Below are positions 32,041-43,045 of a stretch of 64,000 nucleotides of DNA, one piece after another (positions within the stretch are counted from its first letter, which is position 1; each line of letters opens with the position of its first letter). The DNA is taken from positions 734,147 through 798,146 of the forward strand of contig QEOQ01000206.1 in the NCBI GenBank assembly GCA_010279815.1. The letters are read 5' to 3'. The stretch comes from Brachionus plicatilis. Lineage: Eukaryota; Rotifera; Eurotatoria; Ploima; Brachionidae. Both the position numbers and the translations under genes were made by a program. The notes under the pieces are model-generated. The model made no database searches and was not told the DNA's origin. It was given only the letters and a program-made list of their open reading frames with translations.

Positions 32041-33661
32041 ATAGATTTCAATCAAAACAACCAATTCGAGAGCATCAGCAGACCTTGACCTAATATCCAA
32101 TAAGGTATGTAAAAACCTCCCATACCAAAAACTCGTAGAGATACACAAGATATTTAACTGCTCACTTAACTCTGGTCACATACCTGCAACCTGGAAAAAA
32201 TCCAAAATAATAATGTTTCTAAAAAAAGATAAGCCCCAAGATAGTCTTGATTCTTATAGACCTATATCCCTCCTAAGCTGCTTAGCGAAATGGTTAGAAA
32301 AAATAATAAACCAGAAAATTCAAGTCTGGGCAGAAAACTCAAAAATTTTACCAGCCTGTCAGTCAGGGTTTAGAAAATCAAAAAGCACCCAAGATCACAT
32401 ACTGAGAATAAACCAATCAATAGCAGACGGATTTAACCGCAAAGAGCTAACCGGAGCTATCTTTTTTGATCTTGAAAAAGCGTTTGACAAAACATCGCAC
32501 AATGGAATAATTGAAAAACTGAAAGAACACAATCTCGATGCAACATTCCTGCGATGGATTGATAACTTCTTCAGTTACCGATCTTTTAGAGTCAGCTACC
32601 ACGGTCATACATCAGAAGATAAGCTCATTAACTGTGGAGTACCACAAGGCAGCTGTTTATCACCAACTATTTTCATTATGTTTTTTAGCGATATAGCAAA
32701 AATAATTCCACCTGATGTTAAAATAGTCTTGTTTGCAGATGACCTCTGTATTTGGGTATCCAAAGCTTCTAAAAAGGATATCCAAAAATTTCTTCCAAAC
32801 GCAGTTGACAAAATTATTGAGTACTGCAAAAAGTGGGGTTTTAAAATCAGCGAAAAGAAGACCAGCTATACAACATTTACCAAAGCTGGACATCGAAAGA
32901 ACTATGAGAAAACGTATGGAATGAAAATAAAAATCGGAAACAGTCAAATCCCAATTGAACCCAATCCGACATTCCTTGGTATAAAATTAGATCCAAAGAT
33001 TGACTACAAAGAACATCTAAAGATAATCAACTCAAAACAAATTTCCAAAATTAATCTAATCAGGAAGGTTAAGAGCTTTAAGTGGGGATCCTCAATAAAA
33101 ATCAATAGAATGCTTTATATGTCTCTCATAAGATCACTTTTCGACTACTGCTTTATAATACTTCATTCGGGTACCCAGAAGATTAAATCCGAAATTCAAA
33201 AAATGCAAAATCGGATTTTGAAAATCATCAAATATTTCCCGCTAAAGACAAGTATCAAAACAATTCATAAAGAATTAAAAATTGATCTGATCGATGACAG
33301 AGCAAACAAGCTATTTTTGAAATTTGTTGCTACAAAGCAGAACCATGAATTAATAGCTAATGAAATAAAGGACTATCTGGTTCATAGCACTAACAGAAAC
33401 AATTCAAAATACAAAACTCCATTCGATTGTATACCTTTTCTGCCAAGTACATAACTGAATCTACTTAACAATATAAATACAAATTATAAAAAAAAAAAAA
33501 CAAAACATTCCTAATTTATTTTTCTTTTTTTTTTTTTTAATTAATCTAAATTTTGTAAAACTAAAATTGCTAACAAGAGGGCTGAAAAGAAGGCTATGCC
33601 ATTCGGAGCTGCCCTGGAAATTTTCCTTTCCTAAATTATCTTTTAAATAAATAAATAAATT
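32041..33661 (+). mobile_element. 5'-truncated Jockey-like LINE
   Basis: It contains a reverse transcriptase frame, a 3' UTR with CAAGAGGGCTGAAAAGAAGG and a terminal AAATAAATAAATAAA tail at about 33644-33661. The 5' boundary is indistinct, near 32040-32070. The tail type is the same AAATA unit as in the LINE at 4648-8183, although the proteins differ. Confidence 0.85.
32213..33454 (+). CDS. LINE reverse transcriptase, 413 aa, N-terminally truncated
   Basis: Visible boxes in order are SYRPISLLSCLAKWLEK, SGFRKSKST, FFDLEKAFDKTSH, CGVPQGSCLSPTIF, the catalytic LFADDLC, FLGIKLDPK and a C-terminal MQNRILKIIKY region. The coding frame extends upstream of the ATG to about 32070 (LISNKVCKNLP...IPATWKKSKII), so the ATG at 32213 is not a natural start. 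The endonuclease is absent. No stop interrupts the RT, so it decayed little after insertion. Confidence 0.9.
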   Translation: MFLKKDKPQDSLDSYRPISLLSCLAKWLEKIINQKIQVWAENSKILPACQSGFRKSKSTQDHILRINQSIADGFNRKELTGAIFFDLEKAFDKTSHNGIIEKLKEHNLDATFLRWIDNFFSYRSFRVSYHGHTSEDKLINCGVPQGSCLSPTIFIMFFSDIAKIIPPDVKIVLFADDLCIWVSKASKKDIQKFLPNAVDKIIEYCKKWGFKISEKKTSYTTFTKAGHRKNYEKTYGMKIKIGNSQIPIEPNPTFLGIKLDPKIDYKEHLKIINSKQISKINLIRKVKSFKWGSSIKINRMLYMSLIRSLFDYCFIILHSGTQKIKSEIQKMQNRILKIIKYFPLKTSIKTIHKELKIDLIDDRANKLFLKFVATKQNHELIANEIKDYLVHSTNRNNSKYKTPFDCIPFLPST

Positions 33662-34369
33662 TGAATGTTGCTTTGTTCTTGATTTAAAGGATTAAAAGGA
33701 TAAATCGATTGTATTCAATTTGTAGTGGTTTCGATATATTTTAATTTTAATTTCAAAACAATTATTCAATCGAATCATCCATCTGGCCTAAATTAATTTT
33801 TAATGCACTATGTTGTAAAATTTTATTGAAAATAATATCTGATATATAATTCTAGGGTCCCAAATTACATAACTACGGTTTGCTCTTTAGACCTTGATGG
33901 TAGAAATCAGTAAAAAAAAATATCTTTAAAAAATGTCACCCTTTTAGCACATTCAAGCTTCATCTAAATTTACTTTATGAATTAAAATTGATTTCATTTC
34001 AATCAAAATTATTGCTTAGTTTTTTAATTAAAAATGTATAAATAGCATACTCTTAAAAACTAATAAAATTTAATGCTCATACTCTAAAGCTTCCAGAGAG
34101 CTCTAATTTCCGAATTTTCTCTAATTTTTTTTTGTTTTTTCGAAAAACTAAAATTCTTTATAGAAACGATTCTAAAAAATCAATACTCAGCGGTTTTAAA
34201 AGTTTTCAAGTTTCATTTTAAATATCTTGAGTTGATTTTTCCTTTGAAGGGAAGTTGAAATAACTCTTTTTCATAATTTTAAAAAACATCGGTTGATAAA
34301 AATGCTGTTTTATCTAAGTTCGCATTTTGCTGATTTCATATGTTTGACGATGATTTTATGGTGATGTTT
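33662..34369. other. AT-rich intergenic stretch
   Basis: I see no supportable gene or repeat here. Confidence 0.4.
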
Positions 34370-34590
34370 TTAGGCCATAACGATTAATGAATTTTTTTTC
34401 TAACTCCATATCAAACAAAGTTCTCAAGTCTATAAAGTCTATGAATAAGGCTTTGAAAGTAATTGGTGTCCAATATAAAAAAGTTATTTTTAGTTGTCCG
34501 ATAATTTGAGTTGCCTTCGATACTGCGTGTCTAACCTGGGTATCAAATTTTAGATTAGGAGTTAAATATACTCCCAGAACTTTTTCAGAT
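34370..34590 (-). mobile_element. Short LINE RT C-terminal fragment
   Basis: The minus strand reads KVLGVYLTPNLKFDTQV then VSKATQIIGQLK, the usual LINE segment after the YADD box. It stops abruptly beside the pogo-type terminus at 34597. Confidence 0.65.
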
Positions 34591-34940
34591 TTGGTTATAC
34601 AGTCGATGCTCTTTTATCCGGTCAACTCGGGATCGTAAAAACCGGTCCGGATTAATTTTTCCGGAATTTCGATATTTCGGAAAAATGTCAAAAATAAAAA
34701 AATTAGGATAAAAATTGATTGATTTGATTACAATTACAATTGGTTTAATTTTTTGTGTTTGAATTACAAAATGTATCCAATGTTGAAATAACATTAAAAA
34801 GTGCGATGTTTCAAATAATTTTTTCAATTTCAAATAAAAAAATAATTTTAAGTTAATATTCTCTAGTGAAATAGAATGAGTTTAATTTTTATTTGGAAAT
34901 TTGAAAAAAATATTGAAAATTCCTTTAAAATTTTGAAAAA

Positions 34941-35000
34941 TTTATTTATTTATTTGTTTATCTATACCGAGTTAATGCTCCTTCAAAATAAAAATAAAAT
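34941..35000 (-). mobile_element. Solo 3' end of the LINE family at 4648-8183
   Basis: ATTTATTTATTTATTTGTTT followed by a TACCGAGTTAATGCTCCTTC block matches the 3' end of the LINE at 4648 in the same orientation, with several substitutions. Confidence 0.75.
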
Positions 35001-35220
35001 GAAAAAAAAAATAATTTATTTAGATTTAAATAGATTTTCAATCCGTAAAAAGCTTGATCTATAATTTTTAATATTTTTTATAATTAATAAAATTAATTCA
35101 AGTGTTTGACTTTGGGAAACATAGATTCATCTATTTCACAAATTTTACCTATTACGCCCAACTTTAAATTTTTTGTCTTATTATTTTTTTTTCTATCTTA
35201 TTTTTTAATTTCTATTTATC

Positions 35221-35466
35221 AATTGAATTATTATTTTTTTAAATATTACATTTAGTTTTTTTCTAAATAGATGAAATAATATCAAAATAAGTGAACAATT
35301 TTTAGATTAAGTGAACTAATAGTTCACAAAACCTGAGAACAAGAATTGTTCCAGTAATAGATGAACCATAGTTCACTTAATCTAAAAATTGTTCACTTAT
35401 TTTGATATTATTTCATCTATTTAGAAAAAAACTAAATGTAATATTTAAAAAAATAATAATTCAATT
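35221..35466. mobile_element. 246-bp palindromic element with perfect 98-bp arms
   Basis: 35221-35318 and 35369-35466 are exact reverse complements as far as I can read, separated by 50 bp. The inner ends contain repeated GTGAAC/GTTCAC motifs. No coding sequence. This looks like a young MITE or foldback element; no clear target duplication is visible. Confidence 0.8.
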
Positions 35467-35802
35467 AGACCTACTAGACCCGAAAAACTTTGTTTTTTTC
35501 ATTACCAATTTTGATTTTAGTGAAAATTGACGTTCGTTAGATGCATTTTAACAAAAATTCAATTTATAAAAAATGGAAAACAGATAGTTTGTTAAACTAC
35601 AAATATTATCTTAAGGATCATCTTATCACCAACCCAAAGTCAAAATTTATAGAAAAAAACCAAGTTTTTCATGCTTGCAATATTAATTTAAAATTATTTT
35701 TTTATTTGAAATTGAAAAAATTTTTTGAAACATCGCACTTTTTCAATGTTATTTCAACATTGGATACATTTTGTAATTCAAACACAAAAAATTAAACCAA
35801 TT

Positions 35803-37526
35803 CAAAGTCATAATATTAATTAAAAAAAAAACAAATCAAAATTAACTTTATAGTATCAACTTCGGTCAAAATTCAATTTAAAAAATAACTTTGTTTTGAT
35901 TTTTCAATTTTTTGTGTTGTAGAGAGAAAAATTATTTCCTTATTTTTTTTCTATGTTTCGGGTTTAGGTGTAAGTCAAAACCTTCATCAATCTTAAAAGC
36001 TTTTTAGAAGAATGGCTTTTGTGCTTTTCTGCTTGGAATTTTGAACGAAATTTTATCATTCTCGCTTATTGTTATCATGTTTGAGACACTTTTCTATTAA
36101 AACCATGTCAGGTTCTCGTTTAGGAATCATGGAAGAATCTATGAGAAAAAAATTCATATGAATTCATGCATGTTCGTTCACTCGTCAAAAAGGATTTTTA
36201 AATATATTTTGAGAATTAATCATCTTCTGATATGAATCAAGTAAGATTTTGATTTTGAATTCTTTAAAAAAATGTCTAACAACAAAATATAATTATTACA
36301 TTGATTCTGACAGAAAATTTTAAATTTTTTTTTAAAATAATTTTCAATAATCTCTCGTTTTGAAATAATATTTGAACTAAAAAATGGGTTATCAATATCA
36401 ATAAAGACTTTAAATAGCACTAATTGAAAAAAATAACATAATTTTGAGCAATTTTCTTAAAATCATTTCAAAAGCTAAAAACGGTAAATGAAATAAAAAT
36501 CTAAATAAGAATTTAATACAAAATTTTATCAAAAAAAATTATTGTCAATAAAATTTATGAATTTTACACAATTATAAAAATCTCAAAAAAAATTTGAACA
36601 AATTAATATATAATTTAATGACAAGAATTCTGATTTTTATATAGATTTATTACCAGGATTCCTCGTTGGATCTGACTTCTGATCCGATTGGCAAAAATTA
36701 CTTAAGTAATTAAGCTTTATTTAAAGAAATGCCCGATTTATATTGAACCAATGGCAAAATCTAATAATGATGGAAAAGCGTTCGGATTTTTTTACTCAAA
36801 ATTGATAAACACTTTTGTGACCTATGTTTAAGAGATCTATGTTTAAATTTGCAACATTCAAGTCTTTAAGTTACCAATTTGATTCAAATTAACTTTGTTC
36901 TATTTTTTAATTAATTTAGTTGTTGATAATTTTTATAACAATAAAAAAACATAATTTTGAATTTAAAATTTTTTTTAATAAAAATTAAATAAATGAAGTT
37001 AAAGTTTATTTGTTTACAAGGACACTATAATTTAATATATCAGTATAACAGTTATTGACACAAGTCCATTTTTCATAAAGCTTTTAGTTGCGTTAAAATT
37101 AAAACATTAAATCCTTGATTTTGTTGAAGAGAAAAGCATACGAAAAATCAATTTTTCTAGTTATCCCTTAAATGCAGAAACGCCGAAAGATAAATTTTAT
37201 CGACTAATTTCCTTCATAAAAAATGGAAGCAGTTCCGCAACATAAGATTTTTAAAAATAGAAATTTCAAATTTTAGGGACCACTCGGAAATCATTTAGCG
37301 GATATTCCAGAAATGAAGAAAAATTATTTAATAAGTTGATTTTTTTTAATCCTTTTAATAAATATTTACATAAATAAATAAATAAAGAGCCGTATCCTCT
37401 ACAACAATTTTCGATGAAACAACATCAAAAACAATTTGCACTCTCTTTTGCGTTTCTAAGCATATCAACAAACAAATAGGACAAGTGCAATGCTAAAACT
37501 TATTCAAAAATATATCTTTAGAATAC
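35803..37526. other. AT-rich intergenic stretch
   Basis: Nothing is recognised. A slightly less AT-rich patch at 36650-36710 contains no frame. Confidence 0.4.
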
Positions 37527-38109
37527 TACCGTAAACTCGTGACCATTACTCTCGTGACCAACTAATCGAAACCCTCTTAGGGAATTGAACCTTCAGACCA
37601 ACCAAACCAAATCCCAAATTTCAATAGCTCCCAATATCGAAACTTGTTCAAATCAATTATCACCAAAGAAACGTGGTAAAAAAGGCTACCTGGTGACGAA
37701 AATGGTAAAATTATTAGGCAAAATAAAAAATACATGTTTTTATGCAGTTTTTTTTGGCTAATAAATCGAATTTTTTAATTTTAAATTTAATTTTAATTAT
37801 TAATTTTTAATCGAATTTAATTTTTACTCTTAGAATAAATACAAAAATTGGAATAAAGTTTAATTTTTAATTTTTTTTAATTTCGAATTTAACTCTACAA
37901 TTTTTTAAGTTTATTGCAAAATAAATTCGAAATTATTCTAAGAATAAAATGAAAGTTTTGCGCTTACTCTTAGTTTAAAGTCAGACGTCAAGGTTTATTC
38001 TAAAAAAAATAAAAAAATTTTATAACGTGGTTTCGATGGTATTAGTTCCGTATGGAGTAAACTCAAATTTTTACATTGTTCCAAGAGTAATGGTCACGAG
38101 TTTACGGTA
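37527..38109. mobile_element. 583-bp TIR element with TA ends (Tc1/pogo type)
   Basis: TACCGTAAACTCGTGACCAT at the left start, continuing TACTCT, is inverted perfectly over 26 bp at 38084-38109. The outer TA on both sides fits a TA target duplication. No transposase frame is present, so it is non-autonomous. Confidence 0.8.
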
Positions 38110-38433
38110 TTGTTTTTTAGAGAGTCAAAAACAATTCAAAGTATTACTTGGATTTGAAAATTTAAAAAAATATGACAAGTCTTGACTTGTTTCAAAAATT
38201 AAAATAATAATTTTTTGAAAATCATTATTAGGATACTAATTATTTTTGGATACTAATTATTTAAAATTCTAATTATTGATACTTGAAGACCAATTAACTT
38301 TGATGCCTAGTACAATGCTGTCTAAATAATTAAAAATAAATGATCAATTTTTGATTTATCTTTTAACTATTGTTTATATACTGTTGAAAATGACAGAAAA
38401 AAGAAGAAAAAAGCGAGTCATGGTCAATTAACA

Positions 38434-38907
38434 ATGTACTGTTCAAATATGCAAAAAATTAACGAAGATGAGTCTAAACATGCTGCGTTAGTACTTGCGC
38501 CTGATTGTAAAGTTTCGAAAAACGAACAAAGAATCAAAAAGTTTCTTTTGGTTGTAATTGTTGATGAGTCAAAAATCAATGAAATCATGAGTATACAGGT
38601 TAAAATACAAGAAGAAGATTTGATTGTAGATCTTTCAAATTTATCATTAGAAAATCATTTTATTTATAATCAATTTCTTAAAAATTTAAACAATTTTACA
38701 TCATTATTTTCTGATGATCGTCTAAAACAACTTAAAGCTTCTTTATTTTCTTATAAGATTAATTTAAAATGTGACATTTGTAATGAATACTTTAATTTGA
38801 AGGAATATGTTAAAATTTGTTCGATCTGTTATAAAAATTTTCATCTTAAATGTTCTGATAGTCTTAAATCGACTAAATTGTTGACTTGTAATTTTTGTGA
38901 AAAATAG
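38434..38907 (+). CDS. Hypothetical 157-aa protein with C-terminal PHD-type zinc finger
   Basis: The C-terminal 45 residues contain Cys113, Cys116, Cys129, Cys132, His137, Cys140, Cys152 and Cys155. This spacing (C-x2-C-x12-C-x2-C-x4-H-x2-C-x11-C-x2-C) is the C4HC3 ligand order of a PHD finger. The first 110 residues are charged and match nothing I recognise. PHD fingers read histone tails in chromatin proteins, but they also occur in ORF1 proteins of some CR1-like LINEs, so a transposon origin is possible. A second in-frame ATG follows three codons later. The frame is intact with a T-rich region after the stop. Confidence 0.6.
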   Translation: MYCSNMQKINEDESKHAALVLAPDCKVSKNEQRIKKFLLVVIVDESKINEIMSIQVKIQEEDLIVDLSNLSLENHFIYNQFLKNLNNFTSLFSDDRLKQLKASLFSYKINLKCDICNEYFNLKEYVKICSICYKNFHLKCSDSLKSTKLLTCNFCEK

Positions 38908-40590
38908 CTTACTTTTTTTTTTTTTTCAATTAAGTTACTAATTTTATATTTTTTTTTATTTTAAATAAAATTTTACCAGAAACTTTGTTTTTTTACTTTT
39001 CACTCATTTTTTAGAATAAAACGCACAAATACTAAAAAATGTGTGTTGAGAAAAAAAATAGGTTGAACGCAGCAAAAAAAAAAATGTGTGTTAGGAAATT
39101 TGTGTGTAACGCAGCGACTCTCTAAAATAATTCGGTCTGAAAAAAATCAAGGGAAATTTGACCGGTTTTAAGAAAAAATAAAAAATAGGCAATCATTTTT
39201 TTATAATAGTTTATTGAGAAAAATTAAGATAATTTATGCAAATAAAAAAAATTTCTCTATGATAGACACATAAACTGTCCTTTTATGTTTTATTTTAATT
39301 TACAATGTATTCATCTTTTTTTTCTTTTCATCACCCAAGAGGTGTTTTTTGAAATAAATAAATAAACTATCAAATCTAATAATTCTCGCGGTTCTTCTCG
39401 AACAGTCCACGATTCAAACTCATTTAAAATTTTATTTTGCAAATAACTGTTAAAATTAGATCTCATAAATTTTTGGTTATATTTTAAGTTTGATGGATCA
39501 ATTTTTCGAGATAAGTCGTAAGCATAAGCTAAGCTAAAAAGACCATCCATCTAATGCTACCGTCTATATTGGCCTCAGCTATTTTAAACTTAACTGCCTT
39601 ATACTCTTACGATTTTTTTTCATAGTTTAGGTAACTAAAGATAGGGTATTCTTGTTCCATTTTTTTCCAAATATTAGGTAAATTCTCAAAGCCATTTTAC
39701 AGAAACAGGGCATTATATTAGGGTAATTTAGTCAAAGGTTTAGAACTTTGGTATTTTATAAAGCAAATTATTTAAGATTAATCTTTAAAAGATATATTAA
39801 GCCTAATTTAATAAATCAATTATAATTTATGCGAAATTAGCATATCAATTAAATTTATATAACGGATAATATTGCACTGGATTATTTTCCACCTGATTTT
39901 TTTCTAAACAGATTTTTGTCAGCGAATTTTTTTCAACCAGATTTTTTTCAGACCGGATTTTTTTACATCAAACCATTTTCTTTTAAAGCCCCCTCCCATC
40001 TCTTCTTCTTTGGTCTTGAAGTTGGCCACACCATTTTCAACTTTCTGGCGCGGCCTCTGACTTAGAGAACTACTAAACATTTTTCATCCAAAAAATGAGT
40101 TGATTCATAGACGAAAGAACCATGAAGTCTTCGTTTGTAGCTTGACTGAGCTAAAACTTTTTCTTTGCAAGGGTCTACAGTAGGATTCTTTAGAAAAAAA
40201 AAGAAACAATCTTTTTGGATCTTGATTCTAAATATTAAAAACTGGTTGATAAACCTTTATTTCGAAATTATTTTTATTAAATAACTTTAGAAAAAAAAAA
40301 AGAAGCTAAAATAAATAATAAATAGACTTGATATTTAATGTAGAAAAAAAAATGCAATTATCAGATACTGGTTCACACATGTTTTAAACAAAAATATATG
40401 ATAACCTTGTTATCAACATTGAATTCATTTCTAAACCATTTTATTCAAAAAAAGTGAAAAATATAAACGAATCGGATTTTATAAATATATATGAAAAAAA
40501 AAAAAAAAAAACTGCCACAAATATTTTAAATTTTTTTTCCCTTTTTTTTTCCAATTTAATAAAATGTTTGTTTTTTAAAGTTGGCTCTCT
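38908..40590. other. Intergenic stretch with a degenerate short tandem repeat
   Basis: It includes a 79-codon minus-strand frame (39311-39550) with no recognisable family, possibly a transposon remnant. About five imperfect 15-18-bp units ending GATTTTTTTC lie at 39877-39965. The part nearest 40591 is the FMR1 3' UTR. Confidence 0.4.
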
Positions 40591-42588
40591 TCATGGATTA
40601 GTGATTTGATTAGCCAATGTGTTGTTTTTACTAGCATATCCATTTTGTTTTCCATTCGGCATTCGCCTGTTGTTCGGATTGCGTTGAGTCTTTGGCGCCG
40701 ACGAGCGCGCATCACCATTTGCTGAACTCTTGTTTATATTCTCATTTGAAGACGAATTGTCATTGTGGTGCGCACTTCCGTTTTCTTGGCGCCTGTGTCT
40801 GTTGTTCGAGTATCTTTTCTCGCCATTGTCTTCATCTAGCTCATTTTTCTTGTATCTCTGATATCTATTTTTGTTCTGTCTGTAGTCGTTCTGGTGTCCA
40901 TTGACATGGTCCTCGTTTGGTTTGTGGTCGTTTTCGGAAAAGTTGGACTCAAAGTCGGCCTCATTGCCCACATCGCCGCCAGTCTCGCTCAAAGTGCCCT
41001 GGTTTGGTCGGCGTCTGAATCTTGGATTCTGGTTTGCATTTCCGTTGCCACGTCTGTATCTGTTGCTTCTGTTCTGGTAGTTTTTGTCCTCGAATCTGGC
41101 CTCTGAACCACCCCGATACGACTGACTGCCATTTTGCACACTCTGGCTTCCCTTGTAGTAATTGCTCGACGTGTTCATCAGACTCTTGAGCTGCTCGTCC
41201 ATTTGAATTTTTTCCTTTCTCAATTCGTCCAGTTCGCGCAGCTTGTCCAACTGGTACTCTACTAAAAATTTTGCGTTATTGATGTTCTCCACCGTGCCCA
41301 CAAACACAAATGGAACCTGGTGGCCGATGTCCCGGGGCGTAGTGGTCTCAGTGTCGCCCTCTATTTTGACTCGGACCACACCAGACTTGTCCACTATTTC
41401 CTGAATGTTAGCTCCATTTTTGCCAATCATTTTGCCGATGTATTCTCTGGGCACCAGGCTGATGTCCTCGCCGTACTCGAGCATGACGCGCGCTTGCCGC
41501 ACTGCTTGCTCGGTGTCGCCGCATATTTTAAACTTAGATGTGTTCTCGTCTATTTCTATTGAGGTGATGCCGCGGATTTTGCGCGCCTCTTGGATATTTG
41601 AACCATGCGACCCAATAGCTAGACCCATCAATTCCTTGGCAACACAAAACTCTTCGCTGTATTTGGCATTCAGTTGTTGTTGGCGGTTTCGCTCAATTTG
41701 CTGCGCGATTTCGTGAGTTCTTCTCAGCAGCATGGACTTTTGTCTCAGCGCCTTAAAGTGTATCTCGCTCAATATGACAGCTCTTTTTATTCCACTCTCT
41801 TGGTCAGACTGAAAAATAAATTTTTTTTTTTTTGTTCAGTATTCAATCAAAATTTTTTCCATTCGACCACTTACTATAACCGATAGGCTGTGATTCTCCG
41901 GGTCGTAGTGCACACTCAAAGCATTGCAAGCCTTGCGGAAATCTTTGCTGGGATCCTCCGTTTTATAGCTTGGAATAAAATATAAATTTTTGTTCAATTT
42001 TCAGAACAGAATTTCGGCAGCCTACAGTTCTTGTAAATCTTCCGGAACTTTGAATTCAGTTTTGTGCAAGAAATTTTCCTTCAAAGGCCCACTTTAAATT
42101 TTTTAAATTAAAAAATTTTTTTTTTATAAAGGCTTAGATTTTTTGTTTAAATTTAGAAAAAAAAATTTTTTTTTTTTTTTTACTTTCTATTTGGTATTCG
42201 AATTTTGTCAGATGGAAAAATTTCTGTTTGTGAGTCGTCTTTGAATTCGACCACAAAAAATTCGCCCTTGGTCATCTTGACTGTAGCTGGACACCAATAG
42301 CTGGGCTCATTTTCAGCTTTGTTCTCCACCAGAACTTCGCATTCGTCACCGGGCTTCAAGCTGGCATCGACTTTGGTCAAAGACGGCATGCGAGCCTCGC
42401 AGTACTTGTATTTTAGCAATTCTTGGCTACAACAATAAAAAACCCAATGCATGATCGGAAAAAATAAAAATGCCTAGGTACCTGCTGGCATTCGGCTTTA
42501 CCAATACACCATCTTTATCCAGATCAATTAGCAGCACTCTGACCCAGTTGCCTCTTGGATTCAACACCTCAATGTAATAGTCTTCCAT
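40591..42588 (-). CDS. FMR1: FMR1/FXR family RNA-binding protein, 5 coding exons, 575 aa
   Basis: Exons on the minus strand: 42482-42588, 42184-42426, 42026-42091, 41875-41968, 40591-41808; phases agree. Residues 1-115 form the tandem Agenet/Tudor domains ([26 protein letters not shown]). Residues about 117-215 correspond to KH0 ([18 protein letters not shown]). KH1 (about 223-284) has [14 protein letters not shown], and KH2 (about 288-360) has [20 protein letters not shown]; both GxxG loops are intact. The C-terminal 200 residues are Arg/Asn/Gly/Gln-rich and disordered. In the family the protein binds mRNAs and ribosomes and represses translation in neurons and germ cells. A clustered RGG box is not obvious. 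Introns are 55-92 nt. One copy only; assignment is secure, FMR1 versus FXR cannot be separated in invertebrates. Confidence 0.97.
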
Positions 42589-43031
42589 GCTAGCAAATTT
42601 TAAAAATATCTAAATAAATTTTTTTCATTAAGTAAATTATTCACTAAAAGAGATCATGAACAAGAACAAAAAATGGTTTTCGATCTGAATATTGAAGTTA
42701 AGTATCGCGGATTGATTCCAAGCGGCCTTAACTAATCTAAACCATACTTTGCAATCAAAAGTGTTCTAAGTAGAACATAAAAAATCTATTAAAAATACCA
42801 CTAAACAAAAAAATGATAATCATTTGTTCGATAGATCTATTCGGATAATGATAATTTATTTTACTCAGGGAGAACTATTTCAATAGAGGAATAGAGAAAA
42901 TTCATTTTGCATATTTTAATAGTGAAATCAAATTATTGCAAATATTTTACTTTAGTGAGTTGAATTTCAACACTCAAGTAGAAAAGTTTAGAAAAAAAAA
43001 GAACAAAAAACCAAATTATGCCTATGACCTA

Positions 43032-43045
43032 NNNNNNNNNNNNNN
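43032..43045. other. Assembly gap (14 N)
   Basis: A run of N lies about 450 bp upstream of the FMR1 start codon; true gap length is unknown. Confidence 0.99.

Larger units (their letters stand above)
34597..35802. mobile_element. Broken pogo/Tigger-like element with nested insertions
   Basis: TACAGTCGATGCTCTTTTAT, followed by CCGG, resembles pogo/Tigger termini (CAGT...CTC..TTATCCGG). Further in, 34733-34860 is repeated almost perfectly in inverse at about 35688-35802 (for example ATGTATCCAATGTTGAAAT). The right outer end is missing. A LINE 3' end (34941-35000) and a 246-bp palindrome (35221-35466) lie between the arms. Confidence 0.6.

Noticed and set aside
34585..34833. 82-aa minus-strand frame
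   Set aside because: It overlaps the pogo-type terminus and the inverted arm; the sequence is explained by the element.
40692..41886. Several plus-strand frames of 70-103 aa
   Set aside because: Antisense of the FMR1 last exon, which is GC-richer and therefore open in other frames.
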